A stretch of 64,000 bases of DNA from the NCBI RefSeq assembly GCF_036898095.1, contig NC_090728.1, positions 84,526,219 to 84,590,218 of the forward strand, written 5' to 3'. Below the pieces are notes generated by a model that did no database searches, was not told the origin of the DNA, and was given only the letters and a program-made list of their open reading frames with translations. The translations under genes were made by a program, and so were the position numbers. The stretch comes from Palaemon carinicauda (Eukaryota; Arthropoda; Malacostraca; Decapoda; Palaemonidae). Within the stretch, counting starts at the first letter, position 1. Every line of letters starts with the position of its first letter. This document shows, piece after piece, positions 42,865 to 55,681 of the stretch.

Positions 42865-45650
42865 ATGCTTCCAGTAGGAGGGAGACTACATATATTTAGG
42901 GATCGTTGGACCTTCGATCCCTGGGCCCACAGCCGAATAAAGAATGGACTAGGTTGGAGTTGGAACAGTCCTCCACCTCCATTTCCTCAGTTCTTCCAAC
43001 ACTCTACCCCCGTTCTGGAAGTATATGTCCGAGAACTCTTAGAGAAAAGAGTAATCCGAAAAGTAAAATCAATCAAGTTCCAAGGAAGGCTGTTTTGTGT
43101 TCCAAAGAAGGACTCAGAAAACTCACTCATTCTGGACTTGTCGCCAATCAACAAGTTCATAGTGAACTACAAGTTCAGGATGTTCACACTTCAACACATA
43201 AGGACCCTACTGCCCAAACAGGCATACACCGTTTCCATAGAATTGTCAGACGCTTATTGGCACGTTCCAATTAATCGTCACCTCTCCTCCTACCTAGGGT
43301 TCAAGTTACAAAGAAGACTTTACGCCTTCAAAGCCATACCATTCGGGCTAAACATAGCCCCAAGGATTTTCATGGAGCTTGCGAACGCAGCCGTCCATTA
43401 ATTATGCCTAAAGGGGATTCAAGTAGTGGCCTACTTGGACGACTGGCTGGTGTGGGCAGCATCCAGGACAGAATGCATGCAAGCCTCTAAGATAGTGATC
43501 CAGTTCCTGGAACATCTGGGATTCAAGATCAACATCAAAAAGTCTCGACTATCTCAAGCTCAAAAATTTCAGTGGTTGGGAATCCACTAGAATTTGGAGT
43601 CACATCGACTTTCCATTCCTGGGAAGAAGAGGAAAGAAATAGCAGGATCTGTCAAGAGACTATCGAAATCCAAACGGATATCAAGACGCGAACGGGAGAG
43701 AATGCTGGGCTCTCTATAGTTTGCTTCGATAACAGATACAGTGCAAGAGCACAGCTAAAGGATGCAACAGGAGTCTGGAGAAAATACACATCAAACGCAC
43801 GAAGAGATCTGATGAGACCACTACCGACTCAACTGCGAACGCTTCTCAAGCTGTGGTCCAAAACCAAACAAATGAAGATATCGATACCGCTTCAACCTCC
43901 TCTCCCGTCAGTTACTATCCATACAGATGCTTCAAAGGAAGGCTGGGGAAGCCACTCTCACCAGAAGAGAGTCCAGGAAGCTTGGTCCAATCTTTTCAAG
44001 TCATTTCACATCAACTTTCTAGAAGCCATGTCAGTACTTCTGACACTAAAGAAAGTTTCTCCTCGCCACTCGACCCACATAAGATTGGTTCTAGACAGCG
44101 AGGTGATAGTGAGATACCTGAATCGACAAGGGTCGAGATCGTCTCAAATCAACCAAGTGATGTTGGCCATATTCTGTTTGGCGGAAAGAAAGAAATGGCA
44201 CCTGTCAGCAGTTCACATTCAAGCGGTCCACAACGTGACAGTGGACGCTCTATCCAGGTTTACAATGATAGAGTCAGAATGGTCCCTAGACGCAGGATTG
44301 TTCTCCTTCATCTTGAGTCAAGTCCCGGAACTGCAGATAGACCTCTTTGCGACGAAAGACAACAAGTAAACACATCTTTATGTGTCCTCGTACGAGGATC
44401 CGCTAGCGGAAGCAGTAGACGCTATGTCCCTAGACTGGAACAGATGGCCCAGGATTTACCTGTTCCCTCCGCACAACCTCCTTTTGAAGGTTCTCAACAT
44501 GAGATCCTTCAAAGGGAAAGTGGCAATAGTGGGCCACAAGTGGCCAAACAGCGTTTGGTTCCCTCTAGCATTGGAACTACGACTGAAGTTTGTACCGCTA
44601 CCGGATCCAACCCTGACTCAGCGAGTACAGAAGTCGACTGTCTTCGCTTCATCACAGAAAACCCGGAACCTGCATCTCATGATTTTCTCTCCCTAACAAT
44701 GAGAAAAAGCTGCGGGATATCAAGAGACAGTATAGACTTTTTGGAGAACTTTAAGTCCAAATCTACCAGAAGACAATATAAATCATCATGGAAGAAGTGG
44801 GTGTCTTTTGTCAAGGCGAAGAAACCAAAAGAATTCTTGTTTATTTTCTTCATTCACCTTCATGAGTAAGGTTTAGCAGCCAACACAATATCAACGTGCA
44901 AGTCTGCCTTGACAAGACCGATACTATATACCTTTCAGGTCAACCTTTCTAACGACATTTTTAATAAAATTCCGAAGGTCGGTGCTAAGCTTAGACCTTC
45001 AGCACCTCCAAGACCCATTTCATGGTCACTAGATAAGGTTCCTCATTTGCATCACTAATGAATAATGAGGAGTGCACTTTGAAGGATTTAACTAAAAAAA
45101 AAAGTTATGTTTCTGTTTGCACTCGCTTCGGGGGCTAGAGTTAATGAAATAGTGGCTCTCTTGAGAGAGGAAGGCCATGTTCAGTTCTTGAAAGGGGGAG
45201 AACTGAATCTGTTTCCAGACCCAATGTTTCTTGCCAAGAACAAGCTACCCACCAACAGGTGGGGTCCCTAGAGAATCTGCCCTCTGAAGGAAGATGCATC
45301 TCTATGTCCAGTGGAGTGCTTAAAGGTCTATCTTCATAGAATTTCAGACTTTAGAGGAGGACAGCTGTTCAGAGGGGAAACCTCGGGCTCAAATTTATCT
45401 CTGAAACAACTAAGGGCGAAACTCACCTATTTTATTCGCAGAGCGGATCCAGACAGTACACCCGCAAGTCATGATCCGAGGAAAGTTGCCTCTTCCATAA
45501 AATTTCTTTAATTTTATGGACTTTGAACATCTTTGTTCGTACACCGGCTGGTAGTCATCTAAGGTGTTCTTTATGCACCATGCGAAGCAAGTGGAGCAAC
45601 TCAAGAGGTCTGTGGTAGCAGCAGGTAGAATTCTTAAACCGGCTGTTTAA
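42865..45650 (+). pseudogene. pol: DIRS-D RT / RNase H / methyltransferase-like / tyrosine recombinase (broken)
   Basis: ATG at 42865 (MLPVGGRLH). RT: FCVPKKDSE, LSDAYWHVP, IPFGLNIAPRIF, stop at 43399, AYLDDWLVWAAS, TAG in IHW near 43588. RNase H: HTDASKEGWGSHS, FLEAMSVL, LVLDSEVIV. MT-like: LQIDLFATKDNK, IYLFPPHN. YR lies in the -1 frame from about 44600: STRRQYKSSWKKWV, ARVNEIVALLR, ASHDPRKVASS, then a degraded end (GWTVVI... in place of GWKSSRV) and CEASGA-like text where FFKHYAK is expected, so the catalytic Tyr region is altered. TAG replaces Trp after RWGP near 45270 as in B. Confidence 0.82.
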
Positions 45651-46571
45651 ATCTGCGATGAACTTGTGAAATTAATTTGGGAAGATTAATTAAGAGGGTG
45701 GGTGTGTAGTCACAGACTGTTACTACACACTGAGTGATAGGCCACTAACGTGTCCTTAGGAACTGTTCCATTGACTTTGGTGAACTAAAGCATAATACGG
45801 ACACTTATGCCAAGCGTTGCTTACGCTATTGTAAATAAACAGTAATACTAACTGTATCAATATTATTAATAATTCGATTAAAGTGGCAAATCTGTTTCCT
45901 TTTAGACGAAACAATATTTTCTGTTTACTGTTTTCTTTATGCTTTAATGGATAATGTCCACATTTTATAAATTTTATAAATGTTGACTGATATATATGTT
46001 TATTAAATTTTTAATAAACTAGTTCGCCCACACTCATTTTATTAGAAATGTACTGAGCATTAAGTTTAAAATATGGATAATTTTAACATGGAATGTCTTT
46101 TAAGATTGTTCCTTTCTTCAAGCAAAAATCCACTCGCTTTAGCCCTTCCTTAGGAAGGATTAACGTTGTACCCTAAGGGGATGGTGGTAGAGATGCAAAA
46201 TTTGTTCCTATACGGATACAACTGTTATCCAATAGTTTAATAAGAGTAGACACACTGGGGGAGATGACAGGAATTCATACTGACATTGGTGACTCTTATA
46301 CAAACTTTGCTTTATAATGTATAGGGCGAAACCACTATACAAGCTTGTCATTTTGTCATCCATAGTTAATATGTACTCCTCGAGACTTTTTCCAGAGTCT
46401 AGTACGACTCTTCCCTGTAGGGGATAGGAAGCACTAACATAGTTCATGCTTAGATGAAATGATGAATGACGGTAACATCATAGGTCTCTAGGTCTAGACG
46501 GACCAGGAAAATACTTTCTTGAGGGTACGGCAACGGTTGAGAATCCGCAGATACGGTAATGCTCTGGTAAA
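45651..46571 (+). other. DIRS-D 3' noncoding region with AATAAA
   Basis: TTGTAAATAAAC signal (AATAAA 45834-45839) about 185 bp after the YR stop. Ends TTGCTCTGGTAAA against the ICR. No ORF. Confidence 0.65.
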
Positions 46572-46667
46572 CTTCCATCAGGACAACATGGCCTGAGCCC
46601 AAAAAACGGATTTTGAGCGAAGCGAAATATCTTTTTTTGGGTGAGGTAGCCATGTCGTCCTGATGGA
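46572..46667. repeat. ICR of DIRS-D
   Basis: Joins complements of both outer ends: CTTCCATCAGGACAACATGG ... GAGCCCAAAA + AACGGATTTTGAGCG ... CCTGATGGA. Confidence 0.87.
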
Positions 46668-46748
46668 CCCGCCCTTCCTTTTAATTTAAAAAGGGCTTAT
46701 TGACCCCTCCCTATAATACAGTATCTGTAGCACCTCGTGTATCGCTAC

Positions 46749-47127
46749 AAGGAATAAAGATGGCGCTGCCATCATCGTCATATACACTCGAAATGGGATA
46801 GGAGAGATACCTTATGAATGGCTTTCCTTTCATTCTCGTTTTTAAATTCTTGCCACTGTAACCCCTCGAAGCGTTAATACTGTTCGGGGTAAAGATAGCT
46901 ATGTGGCGTGTCAAGAATACGTCCTCTGATATTATGCGATATCCCTTTTAAATTTATTTAGGGATATTTGCTCCAGTAGTTAGAATTCTGGATACCTTAA
47001 GGTAAAATTCTCTGGGAATATCACTGTAGTCAAATATGCCCTAGGAAGCTACCCTTTAGGAACATCCATCAGGACGACATGGCTACCTCACCCAAAATAG
47101 ATTTTTTGCTTCTCACAAAATCCGTTT
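46749..47127. repeat. Right ITR of DIRS-D with outer extension
   Basis: Pairs with 38365-38714, then extends through AATAGATTTTTTGCTTCTCA to CCGTT. A 70-bp spacer (47128-47196) separates it from DIRS-E. Confidence 0.87.
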
Positions 47128-47196
47128 ATTGGTCAGTATGTGATTATGAATACCATCTTCGTTAAATCACTGTCTTGATGATTGACTGCTCACACA

Positions 47197-47602
47197 AAAC
47201 GGATTTTGAGCGAGGCGAAAAATCTATTTTTGGGTGAGATAGCCATGATGTCCTGATGGAAGGTTCCTTCAGTAGCTTCCTGAGGGTATATATGACTACA
47301 ATAGATATTCCCAGAGAATTAAACTAAAGGTTTCACAGAATTCTAACTTCTGGCGCGAGTACCCATAAGGTTTCCCTTTAGGATATCGTATAATAACAGG
47401 GGACGTATGGTTGACACGCCACATAGCTATCTGCACCCCACATAGCGTTTACGCCTCGAGGGGGAAGTGTAGCAAGTATCAGGAGGAGCCGTTACAAAAC
47501 TCTCCTCCTGCGTTACTGTTACGGTACCTAGCGATGTAAACAAATGGCTGCCATAGCTGGCCGCCATCTTGGTTTACGTCACATCCGCGCGCTTCATTCC
47601 TG
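47197..47602. repeat. Right ITR of DIRS-E with outer extension
   Basis: Starts AAACGGATTTTGAGCG and runs through the shared ITR blocks to CGCGCGCTTCATTCCTG. Confidence 0.87.
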
Positions 47603-47686
47603 ATTCTATCTAGCGTATCTGTCAGCCTCCATGATACAATAAGAAAGGGAGGGGCCTGACGGGCCAGAATAGAGAACGAGGGTGGG

Positions 47687-47782
47687 TCCATCAGGGCGTC
47701 ATGGCTATCTCACCCAAAAATTGATTTTTCGCTTCGCTCAAAATCCGTTTTTTGGGCTCAAGCCATGACGTCCTGATGGAAG
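47687..47782. repeat. ICR of DIRS-E
   Basis: Same join of end complements as in the other copies, minus orientation, ending CCTGATGGAAG before TGTACCAGAG. Confidence 0.87.
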
Positions 47783-48579
47783 TGTACCAGAGAATTAGTG
47801 TATCGCGGATTTTCCCCATTTCGGTAGTGCCTTCTACTTCAAACAATATTCCTTTGGTCTGATGACCTTAGAGACCGTGACATCTCCGTTACATGTCACT
47901 ACCAATGGCATAAACTATGACATGGCTTCCTGCCCCCCTGGCAGGGAAGTCCTGTTCGGACGATAGGAACATCTCAAATTATCCTGATGAAGACAAACTC
48001 ACCTGTAGATGAGGATCTTGTCGGTCTCGTAGACAGATCAGGAAAGTTACTTATTTGTGTAGGAACAAATATTTCACTTTTCTTAGGTGAGATAATATCA
48101 GACAGGAGCAATATTATAACATGAATTATAATAGAGGATAAAATAGGGGCAAATAAAACTCAGTAACAGTAGTGTGTTTCATATAGAGGGGCGAAATAAG
48201 ATGCATATGGTAGCGAAAATTCTATTTTATTCAAGAAAATATTCGCGATAATATGATATACGATCAATAATTTACAATAAAATTATTCATTAATAAACAT
48301 AGACCAAGGACTACATAAGACAAGGGTGTGGAATCTGAAAGGGAAAACTTGCCATTACACCCATGGGTTCCAAAGGAACTAAAAGTCTTTTAAGTCACAA
48401 TGCACTTCATGTCCAAATAAACATGTGGCACACGTGTTCAAGTCTATGTTACTTCACCTTGTAGAAGAACAGTCTTTCGTGCCACTAAGTGGCACTTAAA
48501 ATCACTATGTATTGCACTAGGTTTAACACAGGCACCCGTTGAGTTAGAGTCCCGAAATAACTCACTGTCCTACGCAGCA
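47783..48579 (-). other. DIRS-E 3' noncoding region
   Basis: Collinear with DIRS-C 11705-12554 in reverse (shared CTTCCTGCCCCCCTGGCAGG block). No ORF. Confidence 0.65.
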
Positions 48580-51382
48580 CTAAGCAGCAGGTTTCAATAC
48601 ACTACCTGCGGCTACCACGAATCTTTTGACTTCGTGCACCTGCTTCGCATAGTGTTTAAAGAACACTCTTGAGGATTTCCAGCCTGTGAAAGATTGAAGG
48701 CTTTTGAAATCCATTCCTTGGAAGAAATTTAGGGAAGAGGCAACTTTTCTAGGATCATGACCTGTGGGTGTACTGTCAGGATCCGCTCTGCGAATAAAGT
48801 AGGTGGTTTTTGCCCTTAGTTGTTTAAGCGACAAATCACTACCCGATGTTTCTCCTTTAAAGAGTTGTCCTCCGCCAAAGTCTGGAGTTCTTCGAAGATA
48901 GACCTTTAGACTCTCTACTGGGCATAGAGAGACATCTTCCTTCAGAGGGCAGATTCTCCATGGGCCCCACCTCTTAGTAAGGAGTTAATTCTTAGCGAGA
49001 ACCGTTGGGTCAGGGAAGAGGGTAAGTTCCCCTGTTTCGGCGAACTGTATCTGGCCCTCTTCTCTAGATAAAGCCACTATTTCACTGACTCGTGCTCCCG
49101 AGGCGAGAGCAAAAAGGAAAATCACTTTTTGAGTCAAGTCTTTCAGAGGGCAAGATTCATTGTCCAGGCTAGAGGCAAAATGGAGCACCTTATCCAGAGA
49201 CCAGGAGATGGGTCTTGGTGGAGGTGCAGGACGGAGTCTAGCACATGCCTTCGGAAGTTTGTTAAAGATTTCGTTGGACAGGTCTATCTGGAAGGCATAC
49301 AGTAGTGGTCTTGTCAAGGTTGATTTACAAGTGGAAATGGTATTGGCTGCCAAGCCTTGTCCATGAAGGTGAATGAAGAAGGACATACAGAAATCTATGG
49401 TTATTTCCGTAGGATTCTTTGCCTTGACGAAGGACACACATTTCTTCCAGGATGACTCATATTGCCTTCTGGTAGACTTTGTTTTGTATTCCTCTAAGAA
49501 GTCTAAACATTTCTTCGAGATTCCAAACCTTTTCTTCACGGCTAGGGAGAGAAAATCATGAGATGAAGGTCTCTGGTTTTCCTTGATGAAGCGAAGACAG
49601 TCGACTTCTGAACCTGCTGGGAGAGAACTGGGTCCGGCAGAGGGATCAGGTTGGGCTGTAGCTCCAGGACTAGAGGGAACCAGTTGCTCCGGGGCCACTT
49701 GGGAGCCACTAGGGCTGATGTTCCCTTGAAGGTTCTCAGTTTGGAGAGGACTTTCAGGAGAAGGTTGGGTGGAGGGAACAGGTAAATCTTGGACTATATG
49801 TTCCAATCCAGGGACATGGCGTCCACTGCTTCTGCTTTGGGGTCCTTGTATGGAGTCACGTATAGAGGAAGTTGGTTGTTGTCGCTCGTCACGAAGAGGT
49901 CAATCTGCAGTTCCGGGAGTTGACGGGGGATGAAGGAGAACGATCTTGCATCTAGAGACCATTCCGACTCTATGGGGCTTGTCCTCGATAGAGCGTCCGC
50001 CGTCACATTGCGGAATCCTTGTAGGTGAACTGCTGAGAGGTGCCATTTCTTCCTGTCCGCTAGGCGGAAGATGGGTAACCGCACCTGGTTGAGTTGGGGC
50101 GATCGTGAGCCCTGACGGTTGAGACATCTGACCACAACGGCGCTGTCCAGAGTAAGACGGATGTGGATCAAAGGACGAGGAGACAGTTTCTTCAGAGTGA
50201 GAAGAACCGCCATGGCCTCCAAGATGTTGAGGTGAAACGTCTTGAATAGGGGAGACTATGTTCCTTGAACTTGTCGTTGGTGGGAGTGGCCTCCCCATCC
50301 TTCTAGCGAGGCATCTGTGTGGATGATGACCAACAGAGGTGGTGGTTGAAGAGGAACTGGTCTTTTCAGGTTCTTTGCCTCCGACCACGCCTTGAGGAGT
50401 GAGCAAAGCCTGGTTGGCAGAGGTCTCTTGAGATCTCTTCAAGAGATGGATGCGTTTCGTCTCCAGACTCCCGATGCATCTTTTAGCTGTGCTCGTAGCA
50501 CTAGGTCTGTCACTGAGGCAAACTGTAGGGAGCCGAGCACTCGTTCCTGTTGCCGTCTTGAAATACGTTTGGATTTCAGAAGTCTCTTGACAGATCCGGC
50601 TATTTCCTTCCTTTTCTTCAAAGGGATGGAAAGACGGTGTGACTGAAGGTTCCAATGGATTTCCAACCATTGAAACTTCTGAGCTGGAGACAGTCGAGAC
50701 TTTTTGGTGTTGATTTTGAAACCCAGATGTTCCAGGAACTGGGTCACCTTTCTGCAGGCACGCGAGCATTCTTCTAACAATGTCGCCCAGACCAGCCAGT
50801 CGTCTAGGTAAGCCATCACCTGGACGCCTTGAAGGCGTAGCTGTTGGACGATCGTGTCTGCGAGCTTCGTGAAGATTCTTGGGGCCACGTTGAGTCCGAA
50901 GGGCATAGCCCTGAAGGCGTATTGTCTTCTTTGGAGCTTGAATCCTAGGTAGAAGGAAGCCTGGTGATTCATTGGAATGTGCCAGTATGCGTCTGCCAGG
51001 TATATTGAGACTGTGTAAGCCTTGTTAGGCAGTAGGGCTCTTATCTGTTGAAGAGTCAGCATCTTGAATTTGTTGTTCGCAATGAACTTGTTGAGAGGGG
51101 ACAAGTCCAGAATGACTCTGAGTTTGTCTGAGTCTTCTTGGGAACACAAAACAGTCTTCCCTGGAACCTGGTGGACTTCACCCTCTTGGTCACCTTGTTG
51201 TTCAAAAGTTCTCGGACATATTCTTCCAATATGGGGGTTGAGGGTTAGAAGAATTGGTGGAAGAATGGAGGTGGTTTTATCCAGCTCCACCCTAGTCCCT
51301 AGTCCCAGCTCCACCCTAGTCCCCAAAGATCGAAGGTCCAACGATCCTGGAAGAGGCGAAGTCTTCCTCCCACCGGAAGCAA
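48580..51382 (-). pseudogene. pol: DIRS-E RT / RNase H / methyltransferase-like / tyrosine recombinase (broken)
   Basis: The codon aligned with the pol ATG of B/D/F is TTG (51382). A small deletion and a 22-bp duplication (about 51280-51325) wreck the RT N-terminus. RT continues with DSDKLRVILDLSP, LADAYWHIP, AMPFGLNVAPRIF, AYLDDWLVWAT. RNase H: VVVRCLNRQGS, MEAMAVLLTLKK. MT-like: LQIDLFVTSDNNQLPLYV and a DWN block. YR in the overlapping frame (49806 to 48580) is whole apart from one TAA at about 48984: GARVSEIVALSR, TGHDPRKVASS, TGWKSSRVFFKHYAK. It is closest to DIRS-C throughout (AGSVLKPAA end, RPAPPPRPIS). Confidence 0.87.
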
Positions 51383-51383
51383 T

Positions 51384-53271
51384 TCATTGCTTCTGGTTTC
51401 CCGAGGGTTTACCACCTCGGCTGCTTGTTCCCCTTCCTCCTCTGCCTCTGGATGGACGACGAGAGGAGTCCTTGCCAGAGCCTCTACCTCTGGGGCGAAA
51501 GGTAGTGGATTGGCTTTCATAGGCAGGGGTGAAAACTGGTGACTGGGCCACCACCGGCTGATATACCAGCTGAAATGTCTGCTGTGGTTGAGCCACTAGC
51601 TGGGGAGTAGCGGGTGCCGGAAACTGGCGTTTGGCCTGACGCTGCTGAGGTCGGGGCTTGTTGGACTTCTTCTTAGGCTGTGGACCCTCATCCTGAGAAG
51701 ATTTCCTCTTTCGGGACATGCCCCACTTATTGAGAAGGTTCCGATTCTCAGTGGCGGCTTTGTCTGCAATCTCTTTCACCAGGTCTACTGGAAAGAGGTC
51801 TTTGCCCCAGATGTTGGAGGAGATCAGTTTCCGGGGTTCGTGTTTAACGGTATCGTACGCAAACATGAACTCTCTACAGGCTCTTCGGGCTTTTATGAAG
51901 CTGTACAAGTCCTTCAACAATGTCGCAAGGTGGGTCTTTGCAAGAACCATAAAAAGTCCGGGACCCGAGTGTCCCCAGCTATTGTCTCAAGTTGTACTTG
52001 AAGAGACAGAGAGGCGGCCAGCCTCTCTTTCGTGTCCTGCTCCCGACACAAGAGATAGTCGATGAGCATGGGTAGGTCTTCATTAAACTGACGTCCAGCG
52101 ACTTCAGCCTCCAGCTTTCCAACCGTGAAGGTAAGCTGGATGTCCTTCCAGCTTTTATCATCGGGAGGTAGGGCGAGGGAGAGAGGCCTACATTCCTCCA
52201 ATGTAGGGCAGGGTTTTCCTTCCTCCACCGCCTTCAACATGGAATTCAGGGCCTTTTCAGCGAAGGGAAAGACCATGGTGGGAGGAGCAAGAAAGAACGG
52301 GTGTTTCTTGCTCAGCGCCGGCATTTTGGAGTTGGTATATTCTCTGCTCTTGAGGCAGTCAGCCAGCATAGCTTGAGCCTTGGCGTGGTCAAACACTATG
52401 ACCTCCTTAGGCTCGGTCTCCTCCTTGGAGACTGGTTCGGACTTGAGACGGGTGTAACAGTCCGGGTAGGCGTCGAAGCTAGGGTAGAACTCCACCTCTT
52501 CAAGGGGGACGGCACCTAGCTTAACGTTGATGAAGATGCGTCCAGTCATGATTGGCATGTGTTTTGCATGCCTCCAGGGATTGGTCACTGAGCAGGAGGG
52601 AAGATCCTTGACGGAGATCTTCTTTGGCTGTTTCTTAAAGGTCATAAGCTCCCTCTTGAGGTCCCCATGCCCCTTGCGGAACTTCTCGTCCATGCAATGC
52701 CACCAAAGCTTGGATGGTACCCTGGGTGCCCGGTACCACAGGTATCGTGGTGGCAGATGTAGAGGGGACGGGTTCAGAGACCACGGGCGACCTCGTCCTC
52801 AAAATTAGGGGCCTCTACCTGATCCTCTTCCTCTTCTTGACCCTCCGTCATGAGGGTCCTTTTGGTGTTTTCGGACACATCCGACATCCTCTCCACCTCG
52901 TTGAGACGACACTCTTGGAGAGCGGCCGCAACATCCGGTTCGACCGTTAGTTGGACGCAGGGGATCTCATCCTTAGGGAAGAGTATGGCTCTCATCTTTT
53001 CACTTGGGAGATAGGGACCCGTGGAGTTTTTCTGAAACCTGCGCACCCACTTGCGCAGTTTCTCTCGGGCGTTATCCCTAGCCTCTGCCGATGACGGGTT
53101 GTCGAACGCCTCATCCAGCAGACTCTTGCAGACGTTATAGGCCTGCGGATCCCAGTAGCGAAGGTTCCCCTTCGTGACGGAACAACCGGCGTGAGTCCGG
53201 CACGCCAGGTGGCCGTAAGAGTTAGGGCGACGAACACCGCAGAAGGTGCTCTCACACTTCACATACTCCTC
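51384..53271 (-). pseudogene. gag: DIRS-E gag-like ORF (two frameshifts)
   Basis: From 53271: EEYVKCESTFCGVRR, YGHLACRTHAGCSVTKG (complete Cys/His motif), RYWDPQAYNVCKSLL, WVRRFQKNSTGPYLP, acidic region, frameshift near 52700-52780, ISVKDLPSCS, EFYPSFDAYPDCYTRLK, TVGKLEAEVAGRQFNEDLP, frameshift near 51930, TLLKDLYSFIKARRACREF, SSNIWGKDLFP, RKRKSSQDEGPQPKK, Gln-rich and RG-rich tail ending GNQKQ then TGA at 51384-51386. Same tail type as DIRS-C. Confidence 0.85.
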
Positions 53272-53425
53272 CTCTAAAAGAAAGAGGAAATTAGTATTAG
53301 GAAGTCAATACAAATATGACTTACATTAATCTTAGATTAGAATAAGTTAGTACACTTATAATAAGATTCCAGTGTGTGTAGGCTTAGGATAGGTAAGCCG
53401 GAAAGGAGGTAGGAAAGAAACATAT
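53272..53425 (-). other. DIRS-E intron upstream of gag, donor mutated
   Basis: The donor position reads ATATGT instead of GTATGT (complement of 53420-53425). The acceptor reads TTTTAGAG before GAGGAGTAT, with no CAG. 154 bp. Splicing is probably impaired in this copy. Confidence 0.6.
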
Positions 53426-55474
53426 TTGTGCATCCCGCCCAGCCAATTGCCGTGACCCCATGCTGTAACTAATTCCAGAAGACCTTCATGGGCCTTAGGG
53501 GGAGGAAAAAACACATGTGTTGGATGAGCCAAGCTTAGGCTTCCTCTAGGGAATTAGGTACAGTAAGAGTGGGAAGCTGAATTCATACAGTGTATAAGAA
53601 AAAGGGGGGGGGGGTGATAACCTAGGCCCCCTTATCAGATTAGGTCCCGGCAAGAGACTGCACATGGAAGCACAGAATATGCTGGAAAATTTTTACTGTA
53701 CAACCATACATAATAGTTTTCATTCTAGGGTATAACTGCACAATATTAGCTGCCGGCACGGGTCGGCAGGAGGGAGGAGTGACTGTCCACTGTAACGACA
53801 GGTGATGGCAGATCGCCGGCAAGCAGGCGGCCCCCAGACGGTAACAGACACTGACATCATTCAATGAGACATGTAGGGCACCGAAGACTCTGACGGCTGG
53901 CCCCAGCAGAGTGGGGGCGGCAGTGGACCGGCACTAAGAGAGAGAGGGATAGGATAGGAGGAGAGAGAGGGAAGGGTAATAGCCAGTACTCAATCCAATC
54001 TTCCTCCGGAAGGAGTGTTCAAATGAAAGGGAGGGGTACTCCTTTTCAACCAGCGGCAGGGAGCCGGCAGTCGGCTCTGTTGCCAGTGGCGGCCCAAGGG
54101 AGGGCGGAAGAACACTCAAGAAGGGAGGTCCTCCACCGGCAGACCGACCGATGAATGCTAACCCATAGTTTGACTATATGCGGGCAGCACAGCAGTACAG
54201 ACCAACCAACGAAAGGACCGAGCCGAACCGGCAACCCATTGGCTCTCGGTGGAGTTGTAGGACGGAGGACAGGGGTGTGAAGGCTAAGCCAACACCAAAG
54301 GGATAGAGGGGGAGGGAAGAGGGTCGTGAGGTGGAGTGTAGGGGGGAGGCGTAGCTCCCACCGGCACTCCCAGGGGTGGGGATTCTGTTCAGGGCCAGCC
54401 TATCTAGGTAGGAAGAGTCCATTCTCCAGCCTAGGGTAGGTTAGCACAGAGTAGGTACAGCACTAATGTCCTGTCCTAAACTATAAAGAAGCAGAATCCC
54501 ATGGACTGGCTAACCTAGGCTAGGTGAACTAGTCTCCTAGACTAGGAAGGGCAGGGGGAGGACAAGTAGCTAGGCCACAGGGAGGACGGGACTTAACCCA
54601 ACCAAGTGTGGACTAGGGGGAAGGGTAGAGCCCCACCACCTTCATCCTCCAGCAGGGACCAGAAGGAGAGCACATTCTCCTAATGGGGAGCTGGGGGCGA
54701 ACGACTGGTACTCTGAGGTTCCGTCCCAGACTCAAAGCACATGTACTATGGCAAGGAGTGGGGTAGGAAAAAATCCTAGCCTAACCTTACCCGAAAGTGT
54801 ATCGAGGTAAGGAGGGGTAGGATGTAGCCTAGGCTACCTTAGAGGGAGGAGATTACCTTAGGAAAGGTAACTGGGGAGGTAAGGGAGTATACTATAGCCC
54901 CAGCGTTAGGTTAGGGGCAAGGGAGATCACTACCAATATTACCGAAACCCATTGTATACTCCCTAGAAGGCGAAATAACATCTGTGCAATCACTGAATTT
55001 TGTTTGTATAAATGCCTATGTCTTCATTTATAAAATAACACTAGGAGCACTATTATATTGTGCAAGAAGTGAACATGAACACTAGGCTATCGAGCCTAGG
55101 GGCTAGGCTAGCAATCTAGCATAGGGTAGGCTAACATAGTTTCCTAAACGAATACTAACGCATAATATAACTAACTCCTAGCAATGAAAACTAAATAACT
55201 GATGAAGTTATTAGTTATAAGACTGGGAAGGTTGCTCTGGCTAACTAAATAAAGCATGTAATGAGAGCAACAGCGTCGAAACATGACGCCTCTGGTTGGG
55301 GCACAGCTCAGCCACAAAACACAAGATTTAAAGATAAAAAATTGTTACTTTACGGCTAGAGCTTATTTATACAAAACAAGAATATGGTACTCAACTTTCC
55401 AGAAGAAGGCGAGGCTGAAGATTGCGACATGATGCAATAAGATAGCGAAAACTGGGAAAGAACAGAAACAGAAA
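53426..55474 (-). other. DIRS-E leader
   Basis: GCCGGC/CCGGC palindromes are sparser than in other copies (53745-54380), with a G10 run near 53607-53616. CTAGG hairpin-like blocks lie near 54900-54925 and 55085-55130. No conserved ORF. Confidence 0.6.
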
Positions 55475-55681
55475 CAGGAATGAAGCGCGCGGATGTAACG
55501 TAATCCAAGATGGCGGCCAGCTATGGCGGCCATTTGTTTACATCGCTAGGTACCGTAAAAGTAACGCAGGATGAGAGTTTTGTAACGGCTCGACCCTGAT
55601 ACTTGCCACACTTCCCCCTCGAAGCTTACACGCTATGTGGGGTGCAGATAGCTATGTGGCGTGTCAAGCATACGTCCCCTA
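55475..55681. repeat. Left ITR of DIRS-E, truncated by DIRS-F
   Basis: Pairs with 47395-47602 and breaks off after GCATACGTCCCCT; the partner continues GTTATTATACG. Confidence 0.85.

Larger units (their letters stand above)
38365..47127 (+). mobile_element. DIRS-D: complete but degraded DIRS1-like element
   Basis: ITRs 38365-38714 and 46749-47127 pair with each other (shared AACGAGAATGAAAGGAGAG / CTCTCCTTTCATT-type blocks and the CATCGTCATATACACTCG complement), with ICR at 46572-46667. Gag and pol are present in the usual order but carry many stops and frameshifts, more than in C. No target duplication seen. Confidence 0.9.
47197..55681 (-). mobile_element. DIRS-E: DIRS1-like element, left ITR broken by DIRS-F
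   Basis: Right ITR 47197-47602 pairs with 55475-55681 (shared GCCATAGCTGGCCGCCATC complement, GCGCGC block), but the left ITR stops at CGTCCCCT where DIRS-F begins; its outer ~140 bp must lie beyond the window. All internal parts are present on the minus strand. Gag has two frameshifts and pol a 22-bp duplication, one stop in YR and others. Confidence 0.9.
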
